Assembly: GCA_036674765.1 (NCBI GenBank) | Contig: JARVKI010000033.1 | Coordinates: forward strand, 248,001-312,000 | Source of the DNA: Seiridium cupressi | Lineage: Eukaryota; Ascomycota; Sordariomycetes; Amphisphaeriales; Sporocadaceae | Direction: 5' to 3' | DNA: 64,000 nucleotides | Part shown: piece by piece, positions 24,237 to 35,070 of the stretch | How the letters are laid out: the number at the start of each line of letters is the position of its first letter | Numbering within the stretch: the stretch's first letter is position 1 | Position numbers and translations under genes: made by a program | Notes under the pieces: generated by a model | What the model was told of the DNA's origin: nothing | Seen by the model: only the letters and a program-made list of their open reading frames with translations | Database searches by the model: none

Positions 24237-24390
24237 CCTTATTCGCCCAGTTAGTTCCGTGCAGACTTTCGTCAACCTCAAGTAGATCGATGCGCGTGCA
24301 ATGCAACACTTGCTGCTGCCGCACCGCTACAGCGCGATTACGGCCGGTACTAGTCAGGTACTCCCGCGAGGTGCACGATGTCTTAGCTGA

Positions 24391-24702
24391 CTAGAGCTTG
24401 CCGATGCCGTAGAGTTCGCGGTATGCATCTGCAAACTCGCGAATTAAGTTGACTTCGTCCATCTCGTCGGACCTTCCCATGGCTCTGGTCCGAACAAGCG
24501 CAAACTTTCTTTTCGGAATTTTCTCACAACTTCCTCTTTCGTCGTCGTCCAGTCGTCTCCTGTTCTGCTCCGTCGAGTTCGTGTTTTTCATGTTTGCTCG
24601 TCAACGGGATCGCTCATGGGTTTCGGCGTTGGAGATCGTGTTTCGTGTCGTGATGCGTCGCAAATCCTCCTGGTGCTCGGACGCCAGTGCTGCTTCCTCA
24701 AC
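24391..24702 (-). other. Protein-like frame interrupted by one TGA
   Basis: One minus-strand frame reads continuously from a CAG acceptor near 24702 to TAG at 24391, apart from a TGA at 24603-24601. Before the stop it reads SIGVEEAALASEHQEDLRRI..., and after it RRRLDDDERGSCEKIPKRKF... ending LIREFADAYRELYGIGKL. Composition is charged and helical on both sides. It could be the tail of an unrecognised gene, a decayed gene or chance. Confidence 0.2.
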
Positions 24703-24926
24703 CCCAATGCTCCTGCCGATATGCGCAAATACGTTTTTTTCCCTCCTCCCGCAAAAAAAAGCAAATCAATAATCAATATAGTACAGCTATATGGTGCTTG
24801 GATTTATCCATCACGGGCCGCGACGTCGATCAGATCCTTGGCCGCAACGAGCGTTGTCCAGAACACACGGGGACTTAATGTTGGGAGCATTTGCCTGTCC
24901 AACGATACTTTCACTGAGAAGCGCAC

Positions 24927-26479
24927 TCATCTGCTTGTATAGTATACGTTATGCGGCGAATGGTCGGTGTTTGAAGGTACCTGTGCACCGGTTTGACCCG
25001 AGCCCCCATACCAACTGCTTTCGTAACCGTCCCCAGTTTTGGAATAGGGGTACGGCTGCTGCCATGTTCCATAGCTCTGCCCCGGCACAGAACCAGCGGA
25101 CATTGGCACGTTTGGATCCATGGTTGATCCCGGAATACTCTCCACGTTCGAGATAGTCGTGGAGATGGGTGGCGGATACATGTCGGACGCAATTGACGCT
25201 CTCCTATCGTAGACACTGTTGGGTGCGGACCCGGCTACGTGCGATACGGATGTGTATGCCTGAGAAGGTTCACCGCCGTAGGAGAGCGATCTCCCAGGCG
25301 TGGGATAAGGCGACCAAGCCATCTCGTCGTGCCGGGACGTTGACTCGTTACTGACGGGGGTTCCCATTGCGGCTGATGGCCATGGTGATGTCGCATGGGG
25401 ATGAGTTGTGTAGGATTGAAACCCTGGAGTGACGGGCGAATCTTGCGCGTAGGATCTCCACGAGGCATTCATATCGGGGGTCTTCGCAGGGTTGGCTCCT
25501 GTGTCTGCTGGCACCCAACTGCTCGCCCCGTGCCCATACTGGAAGGCTCTAGATGTCGGTGTGCTCGAAGACACTTCAATTTCTTAGTATCCAGTGGAGC
25601 CCATGCGGTTCTCAAAAGGGGGACTGAGGGGGTTGGAACATACACTTGGGATCTCGAGAGTACACCTCCGGCTTGATCGGGGGTCCCATGTTCTGCAGTG
25701 AGGACACACTGGCTATTTGTGGATAGGGTTGGTTTGGAGAGATGTTCTGTTGGTGCCCGGCCGTGGCAACAGGCGAAGTGGAAGCCGAAGCAATCTTCGA
25801 TCCTGTGCTTGTCCTCGCTCCTTGTCTCTGTGCGGCGCTGGGAGGCAGTTCCTGACCGACGCTGTGGAAGGTACATTCCTTCTTGAGCCTGATGCAGTTT
25901 TGGCACCGGCCTTGCGCATCATTGACGTACGGGATACATCTGATCTTCCTTCGGCGGCAATGCGCTGCATCATGGCGTTCAGTCGAAAGCTCGACAAGAG
26001 CCGGAAATGATCGAAAGGGGATACGTACTGCAAGCAACGGACGTGCGGTGATAGCCCAGTTTGTTGCGCTTCTTCTCTCCAGCGGATCCAAATTGACCGT
26101 GGGCGGACTCGTTCGTCCCCTGTGGCCTCACGTTAGGAGTCGTCTCGGATCTTCTCATTTTGAGGGCTTTGGCAAGAGTGTCTCGGCGCTGGGCGAGGGA
26201 CATGGTAGAGCCCTGCGCTGGGAGAACTGGCTGCGCGAGGTGCACAGCCGGGGCTTGCTGGTTTCTTACCTCCAAAGAGGAAGCGGCCGATGTCTGGTAG
26301 CTGGACAGGTAACCAGCATGCGGCAGATCCAAATCACTGCCGTTCTGGGGCGGCGGGGGGTATTGATACGACATCATATCGGTCATCAAGTGAAGTGACT
26401 CCCGGGGATTCTCGTGTCTGTGCGCGTTCTCCGATGGATGAGGTTGGGCATGCGATGCTTGTCGGACAGCGATGGCCAT
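24927..26479 (-). CDS. Zn2Cys6 transcription factor with internal zinc cluster
   Basis: Three exons, 26479-26029, 25964-25644 and 25573-24927 (472 aa), in phases 1 and 1 with GTACGT and GTATGT donors. The binuclear cluster lies mid-protein: cysteines at residues 150, 153, 160, 171, 174 and 181 (C-x2-C-RRRKIR-C-x10-C-x2-C-x6-C). Intron 1 cuts the cluster just after its first cysteine. The N-terminal 140 residues are His/Pro/Gln-rich and the C-terminal half is Ser/Pro/Tyr-rich and disordered, with no middle homology domain. An internal cluster with low-complexity flanks is typical of a group of Pezizomycotina regulators linked to development rather than catabolism (family impression, not proof). 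The upstream start could lie further 5' if another exon exists. Confidence 0.85.
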
Positions 26480-27602
26480 GAAAGGTATTGTTGTTGCCCG
26501 AGGGTCCTAAAGGCCGCCGAGGAAGATATTCCCTTTGGGATCGTGTTGAGTCAGGAAGTGGCGACTCCTTCTCCGCAACCAAAGTAGATCAGATCCCTTC
26601 GCACGGATGGCTCCTCAGGATGTTGTCAAGAGCTGGAACGCAGCAGTCCAGGAAATATTTTTTCTTCCTTGTCGGATCCGGGGGTTTACTGCAGGAACAG
26701 GAGACTTCCAGGAACGTCCTTTCGAGGGGACGCAGCGGAGGAGTGTCAGAAAACGGACCAATGGGACCCGCCCGAGCCTCTGCGGTGGTTGAACCCAGAC
26801 TTTGGAAGCGACCGCAAAAATATCCAGGCCCTTATTCGAGCAAGCAGTGGCAAGGATACCTGCTTGACGCGGCACGACTTGGGCGTATGATACGACAAAG
26901 CGTGCACGCTTCTTCCACACTTGCAGAAATGCGGTACCTGGACGACTCCCAGTTTGGAAGCAACAATATCGTCGATATCTGTTTTGGGCAGGCTGATGCA
27001 GGGCGGCTCGGCAGCAGTGATGCTCAGCAGTATCTGGGAATATCGTCCTTGAATCGGGAAGCACAGCGGTTCCCTTATGACAGCGGAAGGGCAGGCAAGA
27101 ACTAATAAGAGGTCCGCAACTATTGCTTTCGTCCTGTTAGTCGCTGCAGGTTGGGGTAGCCGGCAGCTGGTGATGATCCATCCCAAGACTCGATAACGAA
27201 GAGCGAATAGCCAGACGATGACGGTTATAGCCCAGCTCCACTTTGGGAGCTATGATCAAACTAAGAACAAGCCCAGTAACCTTGTTACCCAAGCCGCGCG
27301 ACGACGGCGTGGTGTTGCTAGGTCAAAGTAGCGAGCAATAGTTCCCCGTAATTGCTTTTACTCTGGAGCCCGGGTAGCCCCGTAAGCTTCGCGGCAAAAG
27401 TTGACGGCGTCGAACCAGGAACAGGGGCCACCGATGCTCAGGCCGATCGTCTGCACACTCATACGTTATTTCGTTATATAGGAGGGTCCGAAACAGCGTA
27501 GACAAGGTGGAACGAAGGATATGCTGACGAGAGCTGCTCGGGCCTAGGCGGCGACCAACATGTGCTTTCCCAGCCGCCTGAAAATCTCAGAGTGCTCAAA
27601 CT
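26480..27602. other. Upstream region of the internal-cluster Zn2Cys6 gene
   Basis: Long overlapping frames exist on both strands (26488-27105 plus, 26615-27064 minus) without family resemblance. They probably reflect a GC-rich 5' leader and promoter. No other feature was seen. Confidence 0.4.
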
Positions 27603-27978
27603 ATGCTGGCTGTCTCGGAAGAACAAAAACAACAGAGTTCCGAGGACGTCGTAGGACTCGCAAAGTTAGATTCCAACACAATGTGCCATCTTCTGCGCTG
27701 GCAGGAGCGTCTTGATGACTGGCAAGGCAAGTGGACTGACTGGCAATCTCCCTATTACCCTTTTGCCTCAATCTCCAAGACTGAAACCGCGTGTTCACAG
27801 ATCAATGCTTTGTCAGACGAACTAATGAAGTCTGATACTGTCTGTAACTATGGGTAACCCCTACTGATCAGTCAATATGATGATTTGTAGATTTACCCGA
27901 CTTCAGATGAACCAGATTGCTGCACAGGCAAGGGGGGAGGGACCCTCCATGGTTGCTTGGCAGCTGATGCAGCCATAA
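27603..27978 (+). CDS. Hypothetical two-exon protein, about 112 aa
   Basis: Exon 1 (27603-27853) reads MLAVSEEQKQQSSEDVVGLA... and is rich in Trp, Gln and acidic residues (LLRWQERLDDWQGKWTDWQ). A phase-2 donor, GTAACC, stands just before its stop. An acceptor TTGTAG at 27890 restores an open frame (FTRLQMNQIAAQARGEG) that ends at 27978. The intron would be 37 bases, which is short for a fungus, so the second exon is tentative. If it is ignored the frame ends at 27857. No domain is recognised and it could be a fragment of a larger decayed gene. Confidence 0.35.
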
Positions 27979-28886
27979 CAATTCATCAACTGGCCTTACA
28001 CGCAGGGGCCGGCCCTGCGGACCAAGTATACCCGACTGGTTTTGCCTAGACACTTGGAATTATACCCGTCCAAGGTAGCGTGCTTGAGTCTATGGATCGC
28101 CCCATCCCATGGTTTGAGATCTATGCACCTCAGATCATCCCAGATCGTGGATCTGGGTTCGGACGTGCCACTCGTAGTGCGCTCCGTAGCATTGTGACGA
28201 TGTGACAGCTGAGGCCCTGGGGGGTTAGCCCAGAAACCCTACCAATAACTTCTATAGGAAACCATGCATTGTCGGAGTCATGCTACTGCATGACCCGCCA
28301 TTTTCTTCATTTCTTTTTCTCCAAAAATTCCGAGCGTCCACACTCCTGCGACCACTTTACGGGCACGACTAATGTCGGCTGTCGAGTCTGAAATCATCCT
28401 TGCTCGAAGCCTGTCACGCCTTGCTGATCCCGGTGGTAGACAGACCTCAATGCGCCCACATCGGATGAAAAGCCCCTGCACCGAAGGCCCCTGTCGCCTA
28501 CTAATCGGGGACCCCTGTTCAGCCACTACTCCGAGTCTGAGAAAGACACACAAATCTACACAAGCTCAGGCCAAGGTTCTCAGGTCCGATGCCAGATATT
28601 GAAATGGCATCTATCGCAATTATACTACCGCAAGGTATTGTGGGGTTTCTGCGCCTCCTTGGGCTTTCCGCCGGGCCGCCTTTTTGGATGGGCGCCCAGC
28701 AACAGTGACTACTCAATCGCAGCTGCGAACTCACAAGTCTCAACTAAAATGGGCCCAGGGCATTTATCCGCTGGCCTACTTGGGTCACTGGATGTGCCCC
28801 CAGAGCAGAGTCGAGAAGGGGCCATTGCTAGGTTCTCATTGGAAGCTTCGATCAATGAGATCAGCTTTCTTTTTTAGCTTACCCGC
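27979..28886. other. Interval without recognised genes
   Basis: Short frames occur on both strands. A Cys/Pro-rich plus-strand frame at 28372-28602 does not show a zinc-cluster pattern. No repeats or RNA genes were seen. Confidence 0.4.
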
Positions 28887-29451
28887 ATGAGATGGCACGT
28901 AGCCATCGAAGCACCTCCCTTTCGAGACGAAGGACACGGGCATACATTGACACGAGGTATCGAATCTCTGCGAGGATTCGACTCACAGGGCTGGCCGCAT
29001 GAGGATCCAGCAAACTGGTAAATATCTAGTCCGCTCCAGGGCGACCCTGATCTTCAAGTCATGTAACGCTGCAATGGGCGATGGGCAACGGCATGCTCTG
29101 CCGGCAGGATACGCGGGCAGGGGGGCCAGATGGCGTTTCTTGCGGTGGCTAGTCGACATGGCTGTTTCGCAGCTTTGCTTCTGCTACTTTGAGTTATGCT
29201 TCAGATCCGCAACCACATGAAGCAATGACGATACTCTGGTGGCTTTCCAGCCTGAGTGGTCTGTGTCATCATTGAAGCCAGCGGACAGGTACCGCATAGA
29301 TGAGTACGGTCCAGCGATGGTAGAAGGAAGGAAAATTTCACCTTGGTCGAGTGGATTCTTCCGTAATCGTTACAGAAAGCTGTATGATCTACGTGTCTCT
29401 GCCAAAGACCGCGATGCTCTAGAAGCAAGTCGCATCAACTTTGCAAGATAG
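28887..29451 (+). CDS. Hypothetical multi-exon protein (about 135-140 aa)
   Basis: Exon 1 (28887-29017) reads MRWHVAIEAPPFRDEGHGHT... ending ...GWPHEDPAN, at a phase-2 GTAAAT donor. An acceptor TTCAAG at 29058 opens a phase-consistent frame (HVTLQWAMGNGMLCRQDTR...). The last exon, from the TTTCCAG acceptor at 29250 to TAG at 29451, reads PEWSVSSLKPADRYRIDEYG... ending DRDALEASRINFAR. It is polar, charged and clearly protein-like. The donor of exon 2 is unresolved (a weak GTTTCT would keep phase 0). No family is recognised. It may be a lineage-specific gene. Confidence 0.35.
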
Positions 29452-31047
29452 GATGAACCTGACCGGTTATGCAGATACGCTTGAGTATGCATCCCAGACG
29501 TCGATCAGAAAGGATGCACAGCAGGGGAGGCATGTCATCAGCTTGGGAGGGGGGCTTGAACTTGCCGCTTGACATCTAATCGAGCTGCATGGTCGATCAT
29601 CACAGCTGGTACAGCACAATGCCTCAAGTTGTCGAGATTCGGTAATCTCTAGAGTGGCTGACCGACTCGGTGAATGTTGATCTGCGCTCGGTATTGTCCG
29701 GTGAACAGCCATATACAGGTAGTACTGGCAACAGGCTCACATGCGACACGCCATGCCTCTGTACCTGAGAACTTAGTCATTCATGATGTAAGTCCCAAAT
29801 CTTGCTCGGCGCCGACGTTTTGCTTCTTCCACTGCTGCTCATCTAGAGCAGACATTGGGTAGTTTCAACAGTGTTAATGCTGAATCTCAGCTTGCTGCAT
29901 TTCGCAAGACATCCACTTCCACTATGGCCTAGAAGCATTACATAGTACAGCGGAAAATGCAATGATGAGCCATTTTAGTATTGGATCGGCAGTGGAAGAC
30001 AGCTGGGCATGTGGGCACGTTGTTGAGGTTATCGTGCTCAGAATGACCAGTCACATACTACGTAGTATATGTGCAGCTAGACACTCGACCGACCCCAGTC
30101 GTTTAGCCTCAACAAAAGGGACGCCAGGGTCAGTCAGCCAGCCCCACTGCAATGGAGCAAATAGTACTTGCGGTGTAGGGAGAAGAGGATTCCGCAGGAA
30201 TGCAAATGTCTCGTGCCTCGAGAGTGTTGATACACCAAGCATAGTACGCACAACATGCGTCATCCCCAGCACAACAATTAGGAGGCAATAGTTGCATGAT
30301 GGTTCGTCCCAAGCTGGTACAATAATCCCTGGCAGGACGGCTTCGGCTCCTCGGAAAACTCTTACAGTAGTGACGCTGCGGCAGATCAGCACATGGGTCC
30401 ACGCTTATGCGTGGCGCTCTCCTTCGCCAAGACAATGCATACGTACGGAAGACTGGACATGTGTGTGCGCATAGGTCTGACTAGCTGTTTTCTCTTTCAC
30501 GAACGTGCTTCAGACAAGTTGCCTACCATGGCAATCGGTCCCGGGGGACATTGGGAGCTGGCCATATTGTTCACATCCTGATGTTCTTTAGCCAGATTGT
30601 CGCCCAAAGTACCACATACTCTGTCATGTCTACCCCTGACACGTCAATCACTAGTCAATTTACATCAACGACATGGAAAATCGGCGGGCGGCCCGTTGCC
30701 GGGTAGATCTCGCATTGAGGAACGGTCCTATGCCCTACCTCGCGCTTGACTGCCCACACCATGAAGCAGGCTCGACGCTATTCATGCGGTGACCCGTACC
30801 TCTACCAATTGACAGGTCGACTGTCACGCTCTAGCGCTGGAGCTTATTCTGGGAAAAGCAAGACGCCAGGTCACAAACACGCATTACTCGAGCTTGAAAG
30901 CCGATATCTGCTAAACTCTACTTGACTAGCTGCACACAATAGTACGGCTTGCGCTTAGTAGCCGTGCTTTCGTCCCGTCTGTTGGCTTTCGTTGTCAACG
31001 GTCACGCTATCTCTTGGTGAAGCCTCGCCGTAGTCATGGCCAAAGTC
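29452..31047. other. Interval without recognised genes
   Basis: Only short overlapping frames are present, for example 30051-30392 minus and 29962-30291 plus. None has a signal peptide, domain or plausible splice chain. No RNA gene or repeat was identified. Confidence 0.4.
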
Positions 31048-32339
31048 CTAAAGCCTACTACGTAAATAGAAACCGCTAAAATGTATGACATGCATTCGCA
31101 ACATACGATGTGACCTGGCCATGCCGTCTTGGAGGCCGTCGTCCGCCACTCTTAGACCAAGAGGGGAGAAAAAAAATACACCAAGGATGGTGGTGGTCCT
31201 GCCTTTGGCAAACAAATCTTCCCCTCGAGAAGTTGGTGAGGGAAATAGAGGCCGTTGCCAGGTACTCACGGATGTCTTCCCGAGATAGCGGCTCTCTTAG
31301 CCACTTAGTGAGAGTGGCCAAGGTTTTCTCTCTTGGTTTTGCTGATTCCGGAGCGACACAATCTATCAGAGACAACAATATGTAATCATGACGCCCATCG
31401 TAGCTAAGGGCGGGCGGGCGGGCGGGCAGGCGGCGAGGCAGGCACTTTGCGTTCACTTGTAGCACTCCACGGGTTCCAATGTAAGATCCAGTCTGCTCTA
31501 TGCTGCGTCCACCACCTACCATCAGGCGCTTAGTGGCCTGCAAGCACTGAAAGCATGACTGTTAGCAAATGCACGTGCTCACGCGTCTACGCGTCTGTCG
31601 TGACAATTCCCGAGATAGCGATCGCCCGCCCGTCTTCGCTCCCGTCACGGCACGGGATGCTCCCTCTCTAAAGGGGGGAAAGACACGAGGCCAGAAAGAT
31701 ATATATACATACTTCAATACCTAATTTCTGATGACTCACAAGCTTTTCTTGTTGACATAAGAATCCCAAGGGCCCCAAGGTTCCCGCCACAACGGGTACG
31801 TTCAGAAGCTTATATATCGTGCCGCCGGATCCAGACGTGACCTTAAGCTTGTCTACCACAAACTCGGGTCTCGCGTGTTCCTGAGCGAAGATATGGGGCG
31901 GCTGCTGACTACAAGTATCTGAGACAGCCGCCGTGCCAAGATTGCAAGTTTCCTCCTTCCCGGGTCTGACTATCGTTTCTAGATTTGACTTTTAATAGTC
32001 ATCGACTCCCGTGTCGGAGAACCACCACCTCCTGACTAATCTCGAGCACGACGGCGAAACCGACGTCTGGGCTTCAACTACGTAACCGGTCCATCATAGC
32101 CTGTCTGAACCTCTGCGTGGCATCCTCAAATTTTAGAGAGACAAAGAGACTCCTACGGGGCGAAACGGACCCGCATCAATATATATGACTCGAAAATATC
32201 TAGTCTAGGCGTCGAGTTCTACCTCTAACGAAAGCCGAGAATCTACGACTCCACAAGATCATGATCTAGTCAATTTCCAGCACACAAGCGTTTGGGTTCC
32301 GGCTTCCCAGCCACCCTCTCCGGCGGGAATTGTCATCAT
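31048..32339 (-). CDS. Unrecognised six-exon gene, about 214 aa
   Basis: My phase-consistent chain is 32339-32284, 32152-32082, 31978-31740, 31546-31516, 31362-31270 and 31202-31048. The strongest exons read SLFVSLKFEDATQRFRQAMM (exon 2) and, in exon 3, VRPGKEETCNLGTAAVS... through FVVDKLKVTSGSGGTIYKLL to LGPLGFLCQQEKL, ending at a good GTGAGT donor. Exon 5 reads VAPESAKPREKTLATLTKWL to a GTGAGT donor. Exons 1, 4 and 6 and the junction between 4 and 5 are less certain. There is no signal peptide. I recognise no domain. It lies 447 bp downstream of, and on the same strand as, the MOCOS-like PLP gene, with a TATA-like TTTATATCC near 32455. Confidence 0.45.
31408..31433. repeat. GGGC tetranucleotide repeat
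   Basis: About five GGGC units end in GGGCAGGCGG. It lies in a predicted intron of the unrecognised gene at 31048-32339, and is a GC-rich, G-tract-forming strand. Confidence 0.85.
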
Positions 32340-32786
32340 CGAGCCGGGCGCTAGGAGACTGTCTCTCTCCCGTCCCGGAGCGAGCGGAACAATGTACAAA
32401 AAGTCGCACCATATATGGGGCCGTCTACGACCGGCAAGTATTCCCGGGGACAGGATATAAACAGCGGGATCATCAGCGGGACCACAAGCGACAAAAAGGA
32501 ACGACCTTGATAGTCAAGGAAACATTTGAATTTACAGATACAAAGCCCTATGGAAACAAAGTCGTACTGGCTCCGACCCGCCTCCCCGCTGCTTTTGATT
32601 GCACTGGTATCTGTCCTGAAGGAAGCAATTCCCTAAGCGTGTGCCGAGCAGGTGAGGTCTCGCCTGATTCTAGGCCCGGCGCCAGTCACTGTGGCAAATA
32701 GTCCAGAATTACGATATGAACCTTGAGAACACCGACACGCCTTCCTATCGAGTCCGAGCCGCCTCGTAAACAATGAAACGAGAACG

Positions 32787-35070
32787 TCATGATGTTATCA
32801 AAGCATTTGCGTGGCTCCGAAGCGCTACCGGGAAGGCAAACGCTCGCGACACCGGCTGGGGAGGTGGCGAGAACATCTGGACAGGCCTAGGTATCTCGCG
32901 GACATCGGGAAAGGCCTTGTACGTGTAGTGATTGGGCACGTCGAGGGCCATGCTTTCGCCGTGGGCTGAGCACAAGGTACTCCGAGGCGAGTCGGGCCAG
33001 GACTCTGCGTGCTCCACGAAGGTGTCCCGCATGAAATCGAGAAAGGTGTCGACATCTTTCTTTGTCGTCATGGCCCCCACACTGGCTCGCACGATCCTGT
33101 AAGAAGGCCTTTGGTCAGTGCACTTACTCAAGCTGGAAGCTCTCTCTCGGATGCCGGAAGCCGGAAGCCGGAAGAACATGAGCCGCGCGAACTCACCCAG
33201 TAGGCAGCCTATGGATGACGGCGATGCCATGCGAGCCGCAGTGGTGACCGGCAGAAAGAGAACGCTCCATCATCCAGGGCTCGTAGCCCAAGGCCGAGAA
33301 TATGCCGCCAGGATTGCATACCCCTTTCGATGATTACTCAGCAGGAGATACAAGGCAGCAGTGGTAGGGACCAACAACTTACCGCCAGACCTAATGTATA
33401 TACCAGCAGAGTTTGCCAAACGCTCGACATTGGAATACGGCAGATATTGTCCGTCGGCCGTGATCACGTTGAAGGCAATAACGGACCCTTGCTTGATCGG
33501 GTCTCCAAAAGCCGCTCCGTCCTCACTATAGATCCGGCATACCGGAACGCCATTTCCGTGACGAAGTTGGGCCATACCTCGAAAAAGGCGGCTCGTAAGA
33601 AATGATGTGTGTGACGAGATGGTGTCCATAGAACGATAGATTTTCTTGTGCACATCTATAGCCTCTCCAAGTGCCAATATACTGTGGAACGGCAGCGTAC
33701 CATCCTCGAGTCCCTCGTGCAACTTGTACGTGGGCGCTTGGAGGCCCTTCGAGCGGTGCCAGCTGTGCCCGCCCATCGCACTAACCATCGTGACGGTGCC
33801 TGTTGATGATTACGAGTTAGTCATGGCACGGCAGCCGAATAAGTATTACAACGAGGAACTGACCTCCACCGAAGTACTTCCTGAGAGCCAGGACGTGACC
33901 TGAGTCACGCCGCACGACCAGTGCACCAAGGTCTGGAAACCCAAATATCTTGTACAGCGATAAGCAAGTAAAGTCGGGCGCCTTGTCTGGATCTCGAAAG
34001 ACGGGCTCCATTGAGCTCGTCATGGCTAAGGCAGCCGCGTCGAAGAGTGTGTCTATGTTGTCATGTTAGCATAAAGAATAGAGCTTATAAATGCTGGATG
34101 TTTTTACACGTATTGTTCAAGTACTCCGAGCGTCGCATGCGGCCAGCCCAAGATAGGGGTAGTCTCCTGCCAGACATATTCGACTGTCCCGGATACGCGA
34201 ACAGTCCCAGACCATCGGGGTCATACCTATCGACAAAGCTTGATGCGGGTGTCCTAAGCCATGCTTCCACCTCTTCGTCGCTCTCAAAGCAGTGATGTTG
34301 ACCATGGGTGAACTCCCTCACTCCCACAAGACTCGTATGCGCGTCCTTGTGGAAACCGTACCAGAAGCGGCGCGCTCGAGATTTCTCCGCCAGGTCTCGA
34401 AACGCTTCGGCAACGAGCTTGATGGCAGCTGTGGCGTTGACCACAAAGACCAGGTCGAAGTGTTCGGGGTCTGCTCCGAGGAATCTTAGGGTCTTTTCTC
34501 TGGCTTCGTCGACGACGTCTCCTGATAGTTGTGCGGGCAGGTTCTCGGAATGTGGATTCTATCCCCACGTCCACAATGTCAGCCACTAACAATGTTTCGG
34601 GTGTACAACACAGTGTCGGGGGTGACAATGTCGTGCCTTGCAGATGCTCAGAGCTTTCGAAATCTCGGCCCGCATATTCCAGCAGGGAACTCGGTAAGAC
34701 TCACCCCGTATAAGTTCGATATCATCTTCTGGGTGAAAGATTCGATCGCGGATTTCGCATAGATCGTAGCACCACTATCTAATTGTGTGCGTCAGTGATC
34801 GTTGTCGGGGCTCTCCGTATGTGCAGTCGACGAATCAGATGACTCTATGGATAAAAATGTCGGAATGCCGGGTGCGTGGCAAGGCTTCATATCGAATCAG
34901 AAGACTGAGGCTAGAGCATAACTTACGGTCCAGATATATCCCTATATTGACAGGTTAGTTTGTTGAGGTGCACATAGCACCAACCAGTAATGCATACCTT
35001 TGTTCATGTGAGGATATTCTTTAAGACGTATCGCCTCCACATCATTATTATAGTCCTTGTCCATGGTCAT
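32787..35070 (-). CDS. Class-V aminotransferase-fold PLP enzyme, like the N-terminal half of Mo-cofactor sulfurase
   Basis: Eight exons: 35070-34998, 34941-34927, 34778-34705, 34558-34108, 34052-33864, 33799-33383, 33323-33197 and 33096-32787 (551 aa), with all phases consistent. Family motifs occur in order: IYLDHSGAT, SNLYGNPHSEN, VVNATAAIKLVAEAF, FAYPGQSNMSGRR, the PLP-lysine region CLSLYKIFGFPDLGAL (Lys about residue 239), RKYFGGGTVTMV, LEDGTLPFHSILAL, RSGGVCNPGGIFSALGYEPW and VRASVGAMTT. These match MOCOS/HxB N-terminal domains, which mobilise sulfur from L-cysteine onto the Mo cofactor. The Cys in VCNPGG corresponds to the conserved Cys that carries the persulfide. No MOSC domain follows: the protein ends after about 75 non-conserved residues. 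It could therefore be a stand-alone cysteine desulfurase or a paralogue with another substrate. Exon 2 is only 15 nt. Confidence 0.9.

Larger units (their letters stand above)
23371..24926. other. Interval between the DUF202-like gene and second Zn2Cys6 gene
   Basis: This is the 3' flank of both convergent genes. It contains two weak minus-strand coding candidates, described separately (24015-24236 and 24391-24702). Otherwise no feature is visible. Confidence 0.4.

Noticed and set aside
26488..27105. 205-aa plus-strand frame
   Set aside because: Overlapped by equally long frames on the minus strand, no domain, lies in the presumed leader of the Zn2Cys6 gene.
31110..31385. Plus-strand frames over the 31.1-31.4 kb region
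   Set aside because: The minus strand gives better protein-like exons with GTGAGT donors in consistent phase.
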